NCBI GenBank assembly: GCA_019634415.1
Contig: JAHQVJ010000180.1
Location: 39,865 to 103,864 of the forward strand
DNA from: Myxococcales bacterium
GTDB lineage: Bacteria > Myxococcota_A > UBA796 > GCA-2862545
Direction: 5' to 3'
DNA length: 64,000 bases
Notes under the pieces: model-generated
The model's input: only the letters and a program-made list of their open reading frames with translations
Database searches by the model: none
Told to the model about the DNA's origin: nothing
In this document: piece after piece, positions 7,875-17,368 of the stretch
Layout: every line of letters starts with the position of its first letter
Position numbering within the stretch: position 1 is the first letter of the stretch
Program-made: the position numbers and the translations under genes

Positions 7875-10850
7875 ATGACGACCCTGATCGCCCTGGCTGT
7901 CGCGGCACAGGCCCAGCCCGCCTTCTTGCAGTTCGAGACCGGCCCCGTGCGCCCCGTGGCGCTGTCACCCGACGGATCGCTGCTGTTCGTGGCGAACGTC
8001 ACCGACGGCCACCTGCAGATCTACGACGTGGTGGACACCGGCCTGTGGTACCGCGGGGCGGTGCCCGTGGGCCTCGATCCGGTGTCGGTGGCAGCGCGCA
8101 CCGACGACGAGGTGTGGGTGGTCAACCACCTCTCCGACAGCGTGTCGGTGGTGGACGTGGACGAGCTGCGCGTGTCGCGCACGCTGCTGGTGGGCGACGA
8201 GCCTCGCGACGTGGTGTTCGCGCAGGGGCGCGCGTTCGTCACCACGGCCCACCGCGGGCAGCACCGCACCGATCCGTCGCTGGCCGCGGTGCCCGGAGCG
8301 GGAGATCCCCAGCTGACCACGCCAGGCGTGGGGCGGGCCGACGTGTGGGTGTTCGACGCCGAGGAGCCGGGAGCGGGAATCGGTGGCACCCCAGAGGCGA
8401 TCCTGCAGCTCTTCGGCGACACACCGCGCGCCTTGGCCGTCTCGCCGGATGGCGCCACCGTGTACGCCGCGGTGTTTCAGTCGGGCAATCGCACCACGGC
8501 CCTGCCCGAGGGCGTCGTGTGTGACGGCTTCGAGGCGGCAGGTCCCTGCTTCGTGGAGGGGTTCCGCATGCCCGGGGGGAACCCAGGCCCCGCGGTCAAC
8601 GTGGACAAGGAGAGTGCGCCCGAGGTGGGGCTCATCGTGCGCTACGACGACACCCTCGGGTTCTGGGCCGACGAGCTCGGGCGGGACTGGTCCAACGCCG
8701 TGCGCTTCGATCTACCCGACCAAGATCTCTTCGCCATCGACGCTGCCACCCTCGAGCCGGCGTCGTCGCCCGTCACCTCGGTGGGCACCGTGTTGTTCAA
8801 CATGGCGGTGAACCCCGTCTCGGGGGCGCTCTACGTCACCAACACCGAGGCGCGCAACGAGGTTCGCTTCGAGGGCCCCGGCATCGTGGGAGGCTCCACC
8901 GTGCAGGGGCGCCTGCACGAGGCGCGGGTGACCGTGGTGCAGGCGGGGCAGGCCACGCCGCGGCACCTCAACCCGCACATCGACTACGCCGTCACCCCTG
9001 CCGAGAAGGGCACCAAGGATCACAGCCTCGCCACGCCGGTGGATGTGGTCGTGTCCGCCGACGGAGCCACCCTGTACGTGGCGGCCTACGGATCGGCGCG
9101 CGTGGGGGTGATTTCCACGGCAGAGCTGGAGGATGGCAGCTTCGATCCGAGCAAGGCCTCGGCGAGCTACCTGTCCACCGGCGGCGGGCCCAGCGGGCTC
9201 GCCCTTAGCGACGACCGGGGCTGGCTGTTCGTCTACACCCGCTTCGATCACGCCATCGCGGTGATCGACGTAGCCACCGGCGCCCAGGTCGACCGGTGGG
9301 CGCTGCACACGCCCGAGCCCGACTGGGTACGTGAGGGGCGCCCGTTCCTGTACGACGCCCAGCGGTTCTCGAGCAACGGGGAAGCCAGCTGCGCGTCTTG
9401 CCACGTCTTCGGCGACCTCGATCACCTCGCCTGGGATCTGGGCAACCCCGACGAGATCGTGACCACGGGGAGTATCCCCACGCTGCTCGGGGTGGTGGCC
9501 CCCGGCGACATCAACGGCACCGGCAATCCGAACGACTTCCATCCCATGAAGGGGCCCATGACGACGCAGACCCTGCGCGGCATGCAGCACCACGGCGCCA
9601 TGCACTGGCGCGGCGACCGTGCGGTGGGCACCTACGGCGACGATCCCTTCGACGAGCGGTTGTCGTTCAAGAACTTCGTGGTGGCCTTCCCTGGGTTGCT
9701 GGGCATGCGGTCGATCCCCAACGAGTCGGAGATGGATGCCTTCGCCGCCTTCACCGAGTCCATCGCGATGCCGCCGAACCCCCTGCGCGCCCTCGACCGC
9801 AGCCTCACCACCGAGCAGCAGGATGCCTTCGACTTCTATGTCAGCTCCGAGCGGATCTCGGATGGCGTGCCCATCGGTGACTTCGGGTTCAACTGCGACG
9901 GCTGCCACAGCCTCGAGCCAGCGGACGGCTTCTTCGGCACGGCGGGGCTGCAGAGCTTCGAGAACGAGCCTCAGATCATGAAGGTGCCGCAGCTGCGCAA
10001 CCTGTACACGAAGGTGGGGATGTTCGGCATGATCGACGTCGACTTCACCGACGGGGGAAGCTCGGCTCACACGGGCGACCAGATCCGCGGCTACGGCTTC
10101 CTGCACGACGGCAGCATCGACACGCTCTTCCGCTTCTTCTCGGCGGTGGTGTTCGACGCCAACGGGCCCGACATCGGCTTTCGGTCGGACGCCGAGCGTC
10201 GCGCCATGGTGGAGCTGATGATGGCCTTCGACAACGACATCGCCCCGGTGGTGGGGCAGCAGATCACGCTGACGGCCAGCGACGACGTCCTCGTCAACGC
10301 CCGCATGGACCTGCTGCTCGCCTCGGCCGAGCGCCCCTTCGTCTCGAAGCTCCTGGGCGGGGAGGTCACGGACTGCGACGTGGTGGCCAAGGCCTGGTCG
10401 AAGGGCCGGGTGAGGGGATTCCTGTACGAGGACGGTGCCTTCACCTCCGACGACGGCACGGCCCCCCTGAGCGTCGAGGAGCTGCGCGCGCTGGCCGATG
10501 GCGGCAGCGTGACCCTCACCGCGGTGCTGCCGGGAGACGGGCATCGCCTGGGCATCGACCGCGACGGCGATGGCGTGCTCGACGGCTTGGACTCGTGCCC
10601 CTACGAGCCCAACGCCGAGGATCAGGACACGGGCTGCAGCGACACGTCGACCAAGTCCGAGCCGCCCCAGGACACCGGCACACCACCCACCACGGACACC
10701 GGCACGGGCACGGCTCCCACGGATGGATCCCCTGTCGAGCCCGTGGAGCCCATCGCGCGCACGGGATGTGGCTGCGACGCGTCGGGCTCGGCACCCTGGG
10801 CGTTCGTCGGCGTGGGGCTGTTGCTCGGCTTGTGCCGCCGCCGCCAGTGA
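7875..10850 (+). CDS. Exported YVTN-propeller / di-heme cytochrome c-type protein with C-terminal sorting signal
   Basis: A 991-residue protein. A short signal peptide (VAAQAQ) is followed by YVTN-like propeller repeats (SPDGSLLFVAN, SADGATLYVAAYG). The second half has two CxxCH heme-c sites, C506-C509-H510 and C674-C677-H678, in a layout like the MauG/cytochrome c peroxidase-related proteins common in Myxococcota. An Asp-rich DRDGDGVLDGLDSC motif resembles a thrombospondin type-3 repeat. The end is a Ser/Thr/Pro linker, TGCGCDAS, a hydrophobic helix and CRRRQ, matching the MYXO-CTERM layout, so surface display is likely. Role in electron transfer or peroxide handling is inferred. The ATG at 7875 is chosen because the signal peptide begins there. 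Confidence 0.85.
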   Translation: MTTLIALAVAAQAQPAFLQFETGPVRPVALSPDGSLLFVANVTDGHLQIYDVVDTGLWYRGAVPVGLDPVSVAARTDDEVWVVNHLSDSVSVVDVDELRVSRTLLVGDEPRDVVFAQGRAFVTTAHRGQHRTDPSLAAVPGAGDPQLTTPGVGRADVWVFDAEEPGAGIGGTPEAILQLFGDTPRALAVSPDGATVYAAVFQSGNRTTALPEGVVCDGFEAAGPCFVEGFRMPGGNPGPAVNVDKESAPEVGLIVRYDDTLGFWADELGRDWSNAVRFDLPDQDLFAIDAATLEPASSPVTSVGTVLFNMAVNPVSGALYVTNTEARNEVRFEGPGIVGGSTVQGRLHEARVTVVQAGQATPRHLNPHIDYAVTPAEKGTKDHSLATPVDVVVSADGATLYVAAYGSARVGVISTAELEDGSFDPSKASASYLSTGGGPSGLALSDDRGWLFVYTRFDHAIAVIDVATGAQVDRWALHTPEPDWVREGRPFLYDAQRFSSNGEASCASCHVFGDLDHLAWDLGNPDEIVTTGSIPTLLGVVAPGDINGTGNPNDFHPMKGPMTTQTLRGMQHHGAMHWRGDRAVGTYGDDPFDERLSFKNFVVAFPGLLGMRSIPNESEMDAFAAFTESIAMPPNPLRALDRSLTTEQQDAFDFYVSSERISDGVPIGDFGFNCDGCHSLEPADGFFGTAGLQSFENEPQIMKVPQLRNLYTKVGMFGMIDVDFTDGGSSAHTGDQIRGYGFLHDGSIDTLFRFFSAVVFDANGPDIGFRSDAERRAMVELMMAFDNDIAPVVGQQITLTASDDVLVNARMDLLLASAERPFVSKLLGGEVTDCDVVAKAWSKGRVRGFLYEDGAFTSDDGTAPLSVEELRALADGGSVTLTAVLPGDGHRLGIDRDGDGVLDGLDSCPYEPNAEDQDTGCSDTSTKSEPPQDTGTPPTTDTGTGTAPTDGSPVEPVEPIARTGCGCDASGSAPWAFVGVGLLLGLCRRRQ

Positions 10851-10859
10851 GGCAGGCGC

Positions 10860-12056
10860 TTAGCTCGCCAGCATGCCTGCGAGGAACGCGCCCAGGATGG
10901 CCAAGACCGAGGTGGTGCCCACCGCCGCGGGGAAGGCCTTCGGGTAGCGGTCCAGCAGTCGTGTGGCGCCCATCAGTGCCCTGCGCTGGAACGTGGCCGG
11001 ACACTGAACCGGGAACGAGCCCGCCGCACGCGACTTCAGCTCCCTCATCAGGTGGTCCACGTTGGCGAACCGCTCCATGGGATCGGGGCGCGTGGCGCGC
11101 CACACGAACCAGCTCAGGTGAGACGGCACCGGCCCTTGCGCAGGGTTCGGTCGCATGTGGAAGGGGACCGGGAGCTCGCGGCGCTTGGCGAACTCGACCA
11201 TGTCCTCGGTGGACATGTCCTGGTACCACAGGGAGCGCAGGGTGAGCAGCTCCCAGAACAGGGCCCCCAGAGCGAAGACCTCGGTCCGGTGGGTGTAGGG
11301 CTCACCGCGTGCCTGCTCGGGCGCCATGTAGGCGGGTGTGCCCAGCAGCCCGCCCGCTTGCGTCTGCCAGGCCTCCCGGGGGCGCTTCGGCTGGTAGGGA
11401 TCGTCCGGTTCGCCGATGGCCTTCGCCAGACCCCAGTCCAGGATCTGCACGCTGCCGTCCGACGTGACCATCACGTTGCCCGGCTTGATGTCGCGGTGCA
11501 GCACCCCACGGCTGTTCGCGTGGCTGATCCCTCTGCAGACGTCCAGGAACAGGCGCGTGCGGGCGTCGAAGGTCCAGGTCGCGTGGGCCTCGTCGTCGCC
11601 GGATCGGAGCCGATGCAGCAGGTCCTCCAGCGTCTCGCCGTCCACCCACTTCATGACCGCATAGAACGCGTCGTCCTCGCCCTGCCCCACGTCGTAGACC
11701 GGCACGATGTTGGGGTGCTCCAGCGACCCCATGAGCCGCACCTCGCGCACGAATCGAGCCACGTCCCCTGGCGCCTTCATCTGCTCGCGAAGCCGCTTGA
11801 TGGCCACGCGCCTGCCGAGATCGGCATCCACCGCGCGGGCGACCAAGCCGTTGCCTCCCGCGCCGATGGTGGCTTCCGTGCTGAATCGCTCAGCACCGCT
11901 CGTGCGCAGGCGAATACTGCCGTCGCGCAAGGTCAGATCGGGCAGGATCGACGTTCGACCCAAGCTGAACGGAGTTCGACGGCCGAGGGGATCCGTGACC
12001 TCGGCGCTGTCCAGATCGACGTCCGACAACGGGGGTGAGATGGTTGGGCCAGGCAT
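10860..12056 (-). CDS. Ser/Thr protein kinase with C-terminal membrane anchor
   Basis: A 398-residue protein. A ~60-residue N-terminal extension precedes a complete kinase domain: IGAGGNGLV glycine loop (64-72), VAIK lysine 87, HRDIKPGN (187-194), D207-W-G in place of DFG, and MAPEQ near 245. The metal-binding Asp is kept, so the DWG variant is probably active. The C-terminus (about 372-396) is a single hydrophobic helix, which would leave the kinase in the cytoplasm with almost no external sensor. A GGGAGG ribosome binding site lies 5 bases from the ATG. It is convergent with the cytochrome gene, 9 bases apart. Confidence 0.92.
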   Translation of the reverse strand: MPGPTISPPLSDVDLDSAEVTDPLGRRTPFSLGRTSILPDLTLRDGSIRLRTSGAERFSTEATIGAGGNGLVARAVDADLGRRVAIKRLREQMKAPGDVARFVREVRLMGSLEHPNIVPVYDVGQGEDDAFYAVMKWVDGETLEDLLHRLRSGDDEAHATWTFDARTRLFLDVCRGISHANSRGVLHRDIKPGNVMVTSDGSVQILDWGLAKAIGEPDDPYQPKRPREAWQTQAGGLLGTPAYMAPEQARGEPYTHRTEVFALGALFWELLTLRSLWYQDMSTEDMVEFAKRRELPVPFHMRPNPAQGPVPSHLSWFVWRATRPDPMERFANVDHLMRELKSRAAGSFPVQCPATFQRRALMGATRLLDRYPKAFPAAVGTTSVLAILGAFLAGMLAS

Positions 12057-12203
12057 GGGGGCCTCCCTGGGAAGCGCCAGTCTACTCGTTGACGACGCAG
12101 CCCAGGCGCAGATCCTCTCGTGGAGATGCGAGCATGTTGCGTTATTTGTGTTTTCTCCGCGACAATGCCGTGATCGTATCAGGGGGGTGACAGTCGAGTA
12201 ATC

Positions 12204-13055
12204 TCATGGAAAATCGTCGTCGGGTGGTTCGAACAGGTCGCATTCGCGTAGATCGCACTCGGGCACGCGGAGCATGCACTCCACGTAGGTGCGGGGAAGT
12301 TGCTCGCAGGCGGGTCCGCAGGGTTGGCCTAGGAGGTCCGGGCAATCTCGCGACAGTCGCTCGCAGGCGCCCTCGCAGCCCACGCCGAGGATCTCCTCCC
12401 CGACGAAGGCCTCGCAGGTCTCGAGCGTGCCGTAGCGATCTTCGAAGTCGGCCCAGGTGGTCACGCCCCAGATGGCAGGAGCCAGCTCCACGGCCAGTCC
12501 CTCCCGCGGCCCCACGAGGCCCAGGTGGGTCCATGTGCTGTAGATGGTGTTGTCACCTCGCCACTTCAGGTCTCGCTCGGTGAAGGCGGCCCCGCCCCCC
12601 CACAGCCCGGCGAAGTCGAACTGGTGCACCACGCCGTCGATCTCGCGTCGATAGACCTCGACGCCTCCCACGATGGCTCACCAGTCGACGAAGATGGGAA
12701 TTCCGCGCAGGTCGTCGTGTACGCCCTCCCGCAGGTGCAGGGCCTCGATGGCATAGGCCTTGGCCACCACGCCGTCGTACAGCCAGGCGACCTCGTCGTC
12801 GGGTTGCAGCGAGGTGATCTCGTTGCATGGATGCAGGATGGGATCATCGATGGGGTGCACCGGAATCTTGTCGGTGCACAAATAGAATCCGTCGATGACG
12901 ACGTCGTCGTCGGCTTGGTACTTCTTGCCTTCACACCACTCCCGGGGACCCGTCCAGTTGCCGGTTCGCCCAGGCGCATTGAGCGGCTCGGTGTAGTCCA
13001 CCAGCCCCGTGTTGCAGGCAACGGTTCCCATCGCGATCACGACGACCCTGCTCAC
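12204..13055 (-). CDS. Cys-rich lipoprotein with an in-frame TGA codon (possible selenoprotein, or nonsense-mutated)
   Basis: GTG 13055 has AGGGAGG 6 bases upstream and opens a lipoprotein signal ending in TVAC (Cys14). Residues 1-125 end in FVDW; codon 126 is TGA (12680-12678). The same frame then runs on for 157 more codons of protein-like sequence, ending with nine cysteines in the last ~65 residues. No good ribosome binding site precedes the in-frame GTG at 12671, so restart there is unlikely. A perfect stem-loop with a GGTCT loop lies 13 bases after the TGA. The options are selenocysteine insertion, a TGG-to-TGA nonsense mutation, or a sequence error. There is no nearby CxxU/UxxC motif, which weakens the selenoprotein reading. 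The gene is last in a coupled minus-strand operon. Function unknown. Confidence 0.6.
12645..12664 (-). promoter_or_regulatory. SECIS-like stem-loop downstream of an in-frame TGA
   Basis: On the minus strand GCGTCGA and TCGACGC form a perfect 7-bp stem closing the 6-base loop GGTCTA. It begins 13 bases after the TGA, so the AGGTCT element sits 20-25 bases downstream of that codon. E. coli fdhF has its AGGUCU loop element 18-23 bases after UGA. Shape, loop and distance fit a bacterial SECIS; function is unproven. Confidence 0.4.
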
Positions 13056-13080
13056 CAAGCGCCTCCCTCGATCCTCGACG

Positions 13081-13998
13081 CTACCATGCGAGCTGTACAC
13101 CTGCTGTCACGGTGGTGGTGGCCGCGGTGCGCCGGCCCGAGAGCACCCGATCCACCCGAAGCAGCGCGCCGGGCTGAGCGCCTTCGCTGCTGGCCCAGGG
13201 CTCCACCAGCAGTCCGACGCCGGGACGCAGGTGACTCTGGCGATCCAGCGCCAGCGGCCCCTTGTTGTACGCGTCGAGGTAGTCGTCTGGAGCCTGGCCA
13301 TCGATCAGGGCCGCCAGCGCCTCGAGCTCGGCGAACACGGCGAGTGCAGGAGCGGGGCGGAGGCCGCCCTGCACGCGAACGGGCACCTGGGCCCCGAAGC
13401 GACGGTTGCGCAATCGAACGCCGGCCTCGGCTTGCAGCCATCCCCGGGCGAAGCCGCCTCCCACCGAGGCCAGCAGGTCCACGTCTACGGTGCCCGCGCC
13501 CAGCGGGGGCTGGTCGTCGTAGAGATCGGCGTTGCCGGGCTCGAGCCCCAACGCCTCGAGGGCGTTGTCGTAGAGCGGCAGGCGAACGGCGGCGGCCAGC
13601 GCCGTGACGGCGGATCCCACCGGGCGGCCCCAGCGTACGCCGAGGGTGGCATCCCCGAGGCCCGTGTTCGCCAAGGTGAGCACGTCGTCGCTGGCGGCGA
13701 AGGGCCAGCGCGCCACGCTGCGGCGCACCGGAAGGCTGCCGAACACCTCCAGCTCGGGGAGCACGCCCACCTCGGCGTAGAGCGCCACGTCGAGCTGCTG
13801 GGTGGAGGCGTCGTCGAAGGTGGCCTCGAAGTTGGCGGGCACGAAGTGGTCGTCGTCCATCGGCAGGCGGCGGCCGTCCTCGGTGAAGCGATGGCGTGCG
13901 GTGCTGATCCCCACCGCGACGTTGGTGTAGCCGTGGCCGGGCTCACGCACCCAGGTGCCCGCAAGTGCCGTCGATACCAGCCAGGTGGTGATGATCAC
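13081..13998 (-). CDS. Exported protein, probable outer-membrane beta-barrel
   Basis: A 305-residue protein with a short signal peptide ending ALAG. The mature part has alternating hydrophobic/polar strands with many Gly and aromatic residues and ends in VTAGVQLAW; an aromatic last residue is typical of outer-membrane barrels. It resembles the loosely defined MetA-pathway 'transporter' barrels, but I cannot place it firmly. The GTG start overlaps the stop of the permease gene as GTGA, so it is translationally coupled and may be the outer-membrane partner of that permease (inferred). The TGA-containing lipoprotein gene starts 25 bases after its stop. Confidence 0.7.
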   Translation of the reverse strand: MIITTWLVSTALAGTWVREPGHGYTNVAVGISTARHRFTEDGRRLPMDDDHFVPANFEATFDDASTQQLDVALYAEVGVLPELEVFGSLPVRRSVARWPFAASDDVLTLANTGLGDATLGVRWGRPVGSAVTALAAAVRLPLYDNALEALGLEPGNADLYDDQPPLGAGTVDVDLLASVGGGFARGWLQAEAGVRLRNRRFGAQVPVRVQGGLRPAPALAVFAELEALAALIDGQAPDDYLDAYNKGPLALDRQSHLRPGVGLLVEPWASSEGAQPGALLRVDRVLSGRRTAATTTVTAGVQLAW

Positions 13999-15812
13999 CC
14001 GGTGGTCGCTGCGCGCGTGCGGTTGATGGCGCCGAGGGCCTGCACGATCACCACGCCGGTGAGCACGAGGCTGACGCCAGCGAGCAGCACCCCGGCGATG
14101 GGCACGACCCAGAGCACGCCAAGGGCGTTGAGCACCGCGAAGGACGTGAACAGGCCCACCGAGAGCCCCGCTCGCTGAGCGAAGCCGCGAAAGAGGCGGA
14201 CGATCCAGTACAGGTTGAAGACGGGCACGAAGAGCAGCGCCGCCGCCACGGCAGGCTGTAGCGAGCTGCCGGGCTCCGGATGGGTGGCCCACATGTGCCG
14301 CGCGAGGAGCGCGAGGGTGACCGCGAAGCCCGCGGTGGAGATGAACACACCCGCTCCCATCACCCAGCCCGATGCGTCGTCGGTGCCGCCGAGCATGCCC
14401 ACGGCGACGATGAGGGCCCCGAAGAGCAGGTTCAGGTACACGCCCGTGAGGAAGGCGGCCACGCTCAGGGGCTTCGTGACGTCCTCTTCTTCCCCCAAGG
14501 CTTGGTCGCCCTTGCCGAAGTTGGCGGGGATGTCGACGAGCCAGGCCACCCAGATGCCCGGCACCGTGAGCACGCAGACCCACACGAAGAAGCCCGTGTA
14601 GCCGAGGAGCTCCTGTGCGGCGCCCGACCAGACCTGGGCCGCCCACGCGGCCAAGGCCATGATCCCCGTGCCGAAGGCATAGTGGGCCGTCTTGAAGGGG
14701 CCTTGGGCCAGCCGGATCATGAACATGAGGTAGGCGGCGAAGCCGAACCCGTATCCGAAGGACTCCACCCCGATGAGGGCGGTGACCACGCGGAAGCTGT
14801 CGGGCTGGGTGGCGGCGAGGAACACGTAGATGAGGTCGGGCACGTTCAGCGCGATCACCATCGGCCACAGCCAGGCCTTCAGCCCGTGGCGGTAGATGGC
14901 GATGCCCCCGAGGATGCCACCGGCCACCAGGCACAGCACACCCACGGTGCCCTTGGCCACGCCCACCTGCTGCAGGCTGAGCCCGAGCCCGCCCACGTTG
15001 CGCTCGTCCAAGAGGAAGGGGCTCACCAGCTTGGCCATGTGGTTCTCGGCGAAGCGGTAGTAGACCAGGAACAGGATGCCGGCCATCAGCCCGTCTTTGG
15101 CCAAGAATGACGAGAACGTCTTGCCGGTGTTGCCCAGTGCCTCGGATCCGGCGCGAGGCGCGTCGGCGACGGGCCGAGGCAGCACGAAGAAGTGGTAGGT
15201 GAAGCCGATGCCGAAGACCGCGGCCGCGATGCACAGCGTCGCCGTCCAGCCCTCGACGAGCCCCATCCGCTCGCCCAGCACGCCGGCGAGGACCACCAGG
15301 CCTCCCTCGGCGGTCACCAGCGCCACGCGCCAGAAGGTGCTGCGGATCCCCACGAAGGCGGACTGCAGCCCCTCGCTCAAGCCCAGCATGTAGAAGCCGT
15401 CGGCGGCGATGTCGTGGGTGGCCGACAGCACGCCGATGAGGGCGAACAGGATCAGGGTGACCTGCACGAAGCCAGACAGTGGCAGGCTGAATCCCACCGC
15501 GATGATCGCAGGCACCATGGCCAGCTGCATCGCCAGCGTCCACGAGCGCTTGGTCCACACCCCGTCCACCAGCGGGCTCCACAGCGCCTTGAAGGCCCAG
15601 ATCAAGCCCAGCCAGCTGGTGTAGAAGGCGATCTCGGTGTTCGAGACCTCCAGCGTCTTGTACATCACCACGGAGACGATGTTGACCAGGACGTAGGGCA
15701 AGCCTTCGATGAAGTACAGGCTCGGCACCCAGCTGATCGCGCGGCCCCAGGACTCGGTGGAGTCGGCGGGGGCGTCGCCATCGGGGGCTGCGTAGGGATG
15801 GTCGTCGGACAT
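13995..15812 (-). CDS. AmpG-like MFS permease
   Basis: A 605-residue polytopic membrane protein with roughly 12 helices. The N-terminal pattern SLYFIEGLPYVLVNIVSV, followed by WAFKALWSPLVDG and HDIAADGFY, is characteristic of the AmpG branch of the major facilitator superfamily (muropeptide/disaccharide-peptide permeases). Substrate is not predictable. A GTAAGGAA ribosome binding site precedes the ATG, 8 bases after the stop of the arylsulfotransferase-like gene, and its stop overlaps the next start as GTGA. It is therefore mid-operon. A second AmpG-like permease lies at 50032. Confidence 0.88.
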   Translation of the reverse strand: MSDDHPYAAPDGDAPADSTESWGRAISWVPSLYFIEGLPYVLVNIVSVVMYKTLEVSNTEIAFYTSWLGLIWAFKALWSPLVDGVWTKRSWTLAMQLAMVPAIIAVGFSLPLSGFVQVTLILFALIGVLSATHDIAADGFYMLGLSEGLQSAFVGIRSTFWRVALVTAEGGLVVLAGVLGERMGLVEGWTATLCIAAAVFGIGFTYHFFVLPRPVADAPRAGSEALGNTGKTFSSFLAKDGLMAGILFLVYYRFAENHMAKLVSPFLLDERNVGGLGLSLQQVGVAKGTVGVLCLVAGGILGGIAIYRHGLKAWLWPMVIALNVPDLIYVFLAATQPDSFRVVTALIGVESFGYGFGFAAYLMFMIRLAQGPFKTAHYAFGTGIMALAAWAAQVWSGAAQELLGYTGFFVWVCVLTVPGIWVAWLVDIPANFGKGDQALGEEEDVTKPLSVAAFLTGVYLNLLFGALIVAVGMLGGTDDASGWVMGAGVFISTAGFAVTLALLARHMWATHPEPGSSLQPAVAAALLFVPVFNLYWIVRLFRGFAQRAGLSVGLFTSFAVLNALGVLWVVPIAGVLLAGVSLVLTGVVIVQALGAINRTRAATTG

Positions 15813-15820
15813 GGCGTTCC

Positions 15821-17368
15821 TTACCACACCGGCTCGAACACCACGTCGTCCGCATACAGGCTGGGGATCGCGTCGGAGCGGTAGGACCGAACACCCGGCA
15901 GTCCGCCGTCCATGGGAGCGGTGAGCTGCAGATCCAGGGCCGGATCGTCGAGCGCGTCGGGATCGAGCTGTATCAGCCGCATCCGGACGTCCTCGATGGC
16001 GTCGTCGGGACCGGTCTGGATCCAGCCGAAGTTGGCCAGCACGTGGCCGGTGACGGGCAGCGGATCGGCGTCGCCCATCCGCGGAGACTGGACGGGTCCT
16101 CCGCCGGGCACGAAGGACCAGGCTTGCTCGACGGTGCCTGCGTCTTCGTCGATGCGGTAGGCCACCACCCTGGAGCGCCAGGGCTCGTCGGGGGGCTCGG
16201 TGTAGGGGGTGTGGCCGAAGTTGTGGTTGTCGAACACCACCATCAGGCCATCGGCGTCGAAGGCGGGCGCGTGGGGGTGGTAGGGCCACTGCAGATCGCC
16301 CACGGGCTCGAGCAGCCAGTCCGACTGCGGTGACTGCCACCCAGCGGGGTCCCCCAGCAGCCAGCGCGGCTCCCCTGCCTCGTCCAGCGCGATCAGCGCG
16401 TCCTGGTGGCGCAGGCTCACCACCGCACCTCCGCTCGGGTGGGGCACCGCCCCGTTGACGTGCAGCCAGTCGAGCCCGCCGCGCAGCGGCTCCAGCGAGG
16501 ACATGCCGATGCGCGAGTCGTCGAGCAGCGGCGTGAGGTCCACGTCCCACAGCAGCGCTCCTTCTCGATCCAGGCGGATCACGCGGCTGGTGACCAGATC
16601 GGTGGCTTGGTCGAGGGTGGTGGGATCGTCGACGGAGGAGGGGTACGCGGCGCTGCTGTGCACCCCGTTGCTCAGGGAGAGCATCGTGCCGTCGGGGTAG
16701 GGGTGCAGCTCGTGGTGCACGCTGTCCACGGGCAGCGGCCGATCGTGGTCCAGCTCGGGCTCGGGTACCCAGCGGGCCACGGGCGCATTGAGGAAGTCCA
16801 CTTCCTCGGGGATGATCCGGAGCCCCAAGAGGGTGCCTTCCGAGGTGCGCCCCACGTCGCCGAAGTTGTTGTCCTGCTCCACGAACCAGGCCACCTCGAG
16901 GTCGATGGCGTCGAAGGCGACGATGCGGTGGGAGCCTCCCTCGCCCACGCGTCGCACGGTGGCGAGCACGTACCCGGGCTCCACCCGATCCGGATCGTGG
17001 GCCAGCACGTCGATCACGGGGAAGTCCGTGGGCAGTGGCCCGGTCTCGACGACGAGCGAGCCCGCCAGGCGGCTGCGGCCCCGCTCGTCATCGAGGGTGA
17101 CGTCAACCGTGTAGCTCCGGTTCGGCTTCAACCCGAGGAGCGGCACCGCGTGATCGGTGGCGAAGGTGGGGAAGACCACGCGAAACCCCTGGTCCTCGGC
17201 CTGGGCGTGCACGGACAGCTGCGTGGGCACGGCGCTGGACACCACCAGCCGGCGGGCCAGCGGCACGTTGTCGACCGGCTGCAGCACGGGCTCGACGGTG
17301 GCGGCAGGCCCCGGGCGACAAGCCACCAGCACCATCGCCAGGGCCGCTGCTGTGGACGGCAGCCTCAC
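15821..17368 (-). CDS. Arylsulfotransferase-like lipoprotein (second of tandem pair)
   Basis: A 515-residue protein with a lipobox LVAC (Cys17). It has an Ig-like N-terminal domain and then a propeller-type domain with ASST-family motifs: DWLHVNGAVPHPSGG, VSLRHQDALIALDEAGEPRW and HPHAPAFDADG followed by FDNHN. The His residues and the SLRHQDA segment correspond to the active-site regions of PAPS-independent aryl sulfotransferases (established for the family). Acceptor unknown. The GTG start overlaps the TGA of the upstream paralogue (GTGA). It shares extended similarity with that paralogue throughout, so it is a tandem duplication. The protein would be periplasmic and lipid-anchored. Confidence 0.85.
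   Translation of the reverse strand: MRLPSTAAALAMVLVACRPGPAATVEPVLQPVDNVPLARRLVVSSAVPTQLSVHAQAEDQGFRVVFPTFATDHAVPLLGLKPNRSYTVDVTLDDERGRSRLAGSLVVETGPLPTDFPVIDVLAHDPDRVEPGYVLATVRRVGEGGSHRIVAFDAIDLEVAWFVEQDNNFGDVGRTSEGTLLGLRIIPEEVDFLNAPVARWVPEPELDHDRPLPVDSVHHELHPYPDGTMLSLSNGVHSSAAYPSSVDDPTTLDQATDLVTSRVIRLDREGALLWDVDLTPLLDDSRIGMSSLEPLRGGLDWLHVNGAVPHPSGGAVVSLRHQDALIALDEAGEPRWLLGDPAGWQSPQSDWLLEPVGDLQWPYHPHAPAFDADGLMVVFDNHNFGHTPYTEPPDEPWRSRVVAYRIDEDAGTVEQAWSFVPGGGPVQSPRMGDADPLPVTGHVLANFGWIQTGPDDAIEDVRMRLIQLDPDALDDPALDLQLTAPMDGGLPGVRSYRSDAIPSLYADDVVFEPVW

Noticed and set aside
12204..12671. Separate gene starting at the GTG at 12671
   Set aside because: No ribosome binding site or signal peptide, and it is in the same frame right after the TGA, so it is better read as the continuation of the upstream lipoprotein frame.
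13081..15894. Single 937-codon minus-strand frame joining the barrel gene to upstream sequence
   Set aside because: The upstream part is out of frame with the AmpG-like permease, which has clear membrane helices; the barrel gene starts at 13998 with a GTGA overlap.
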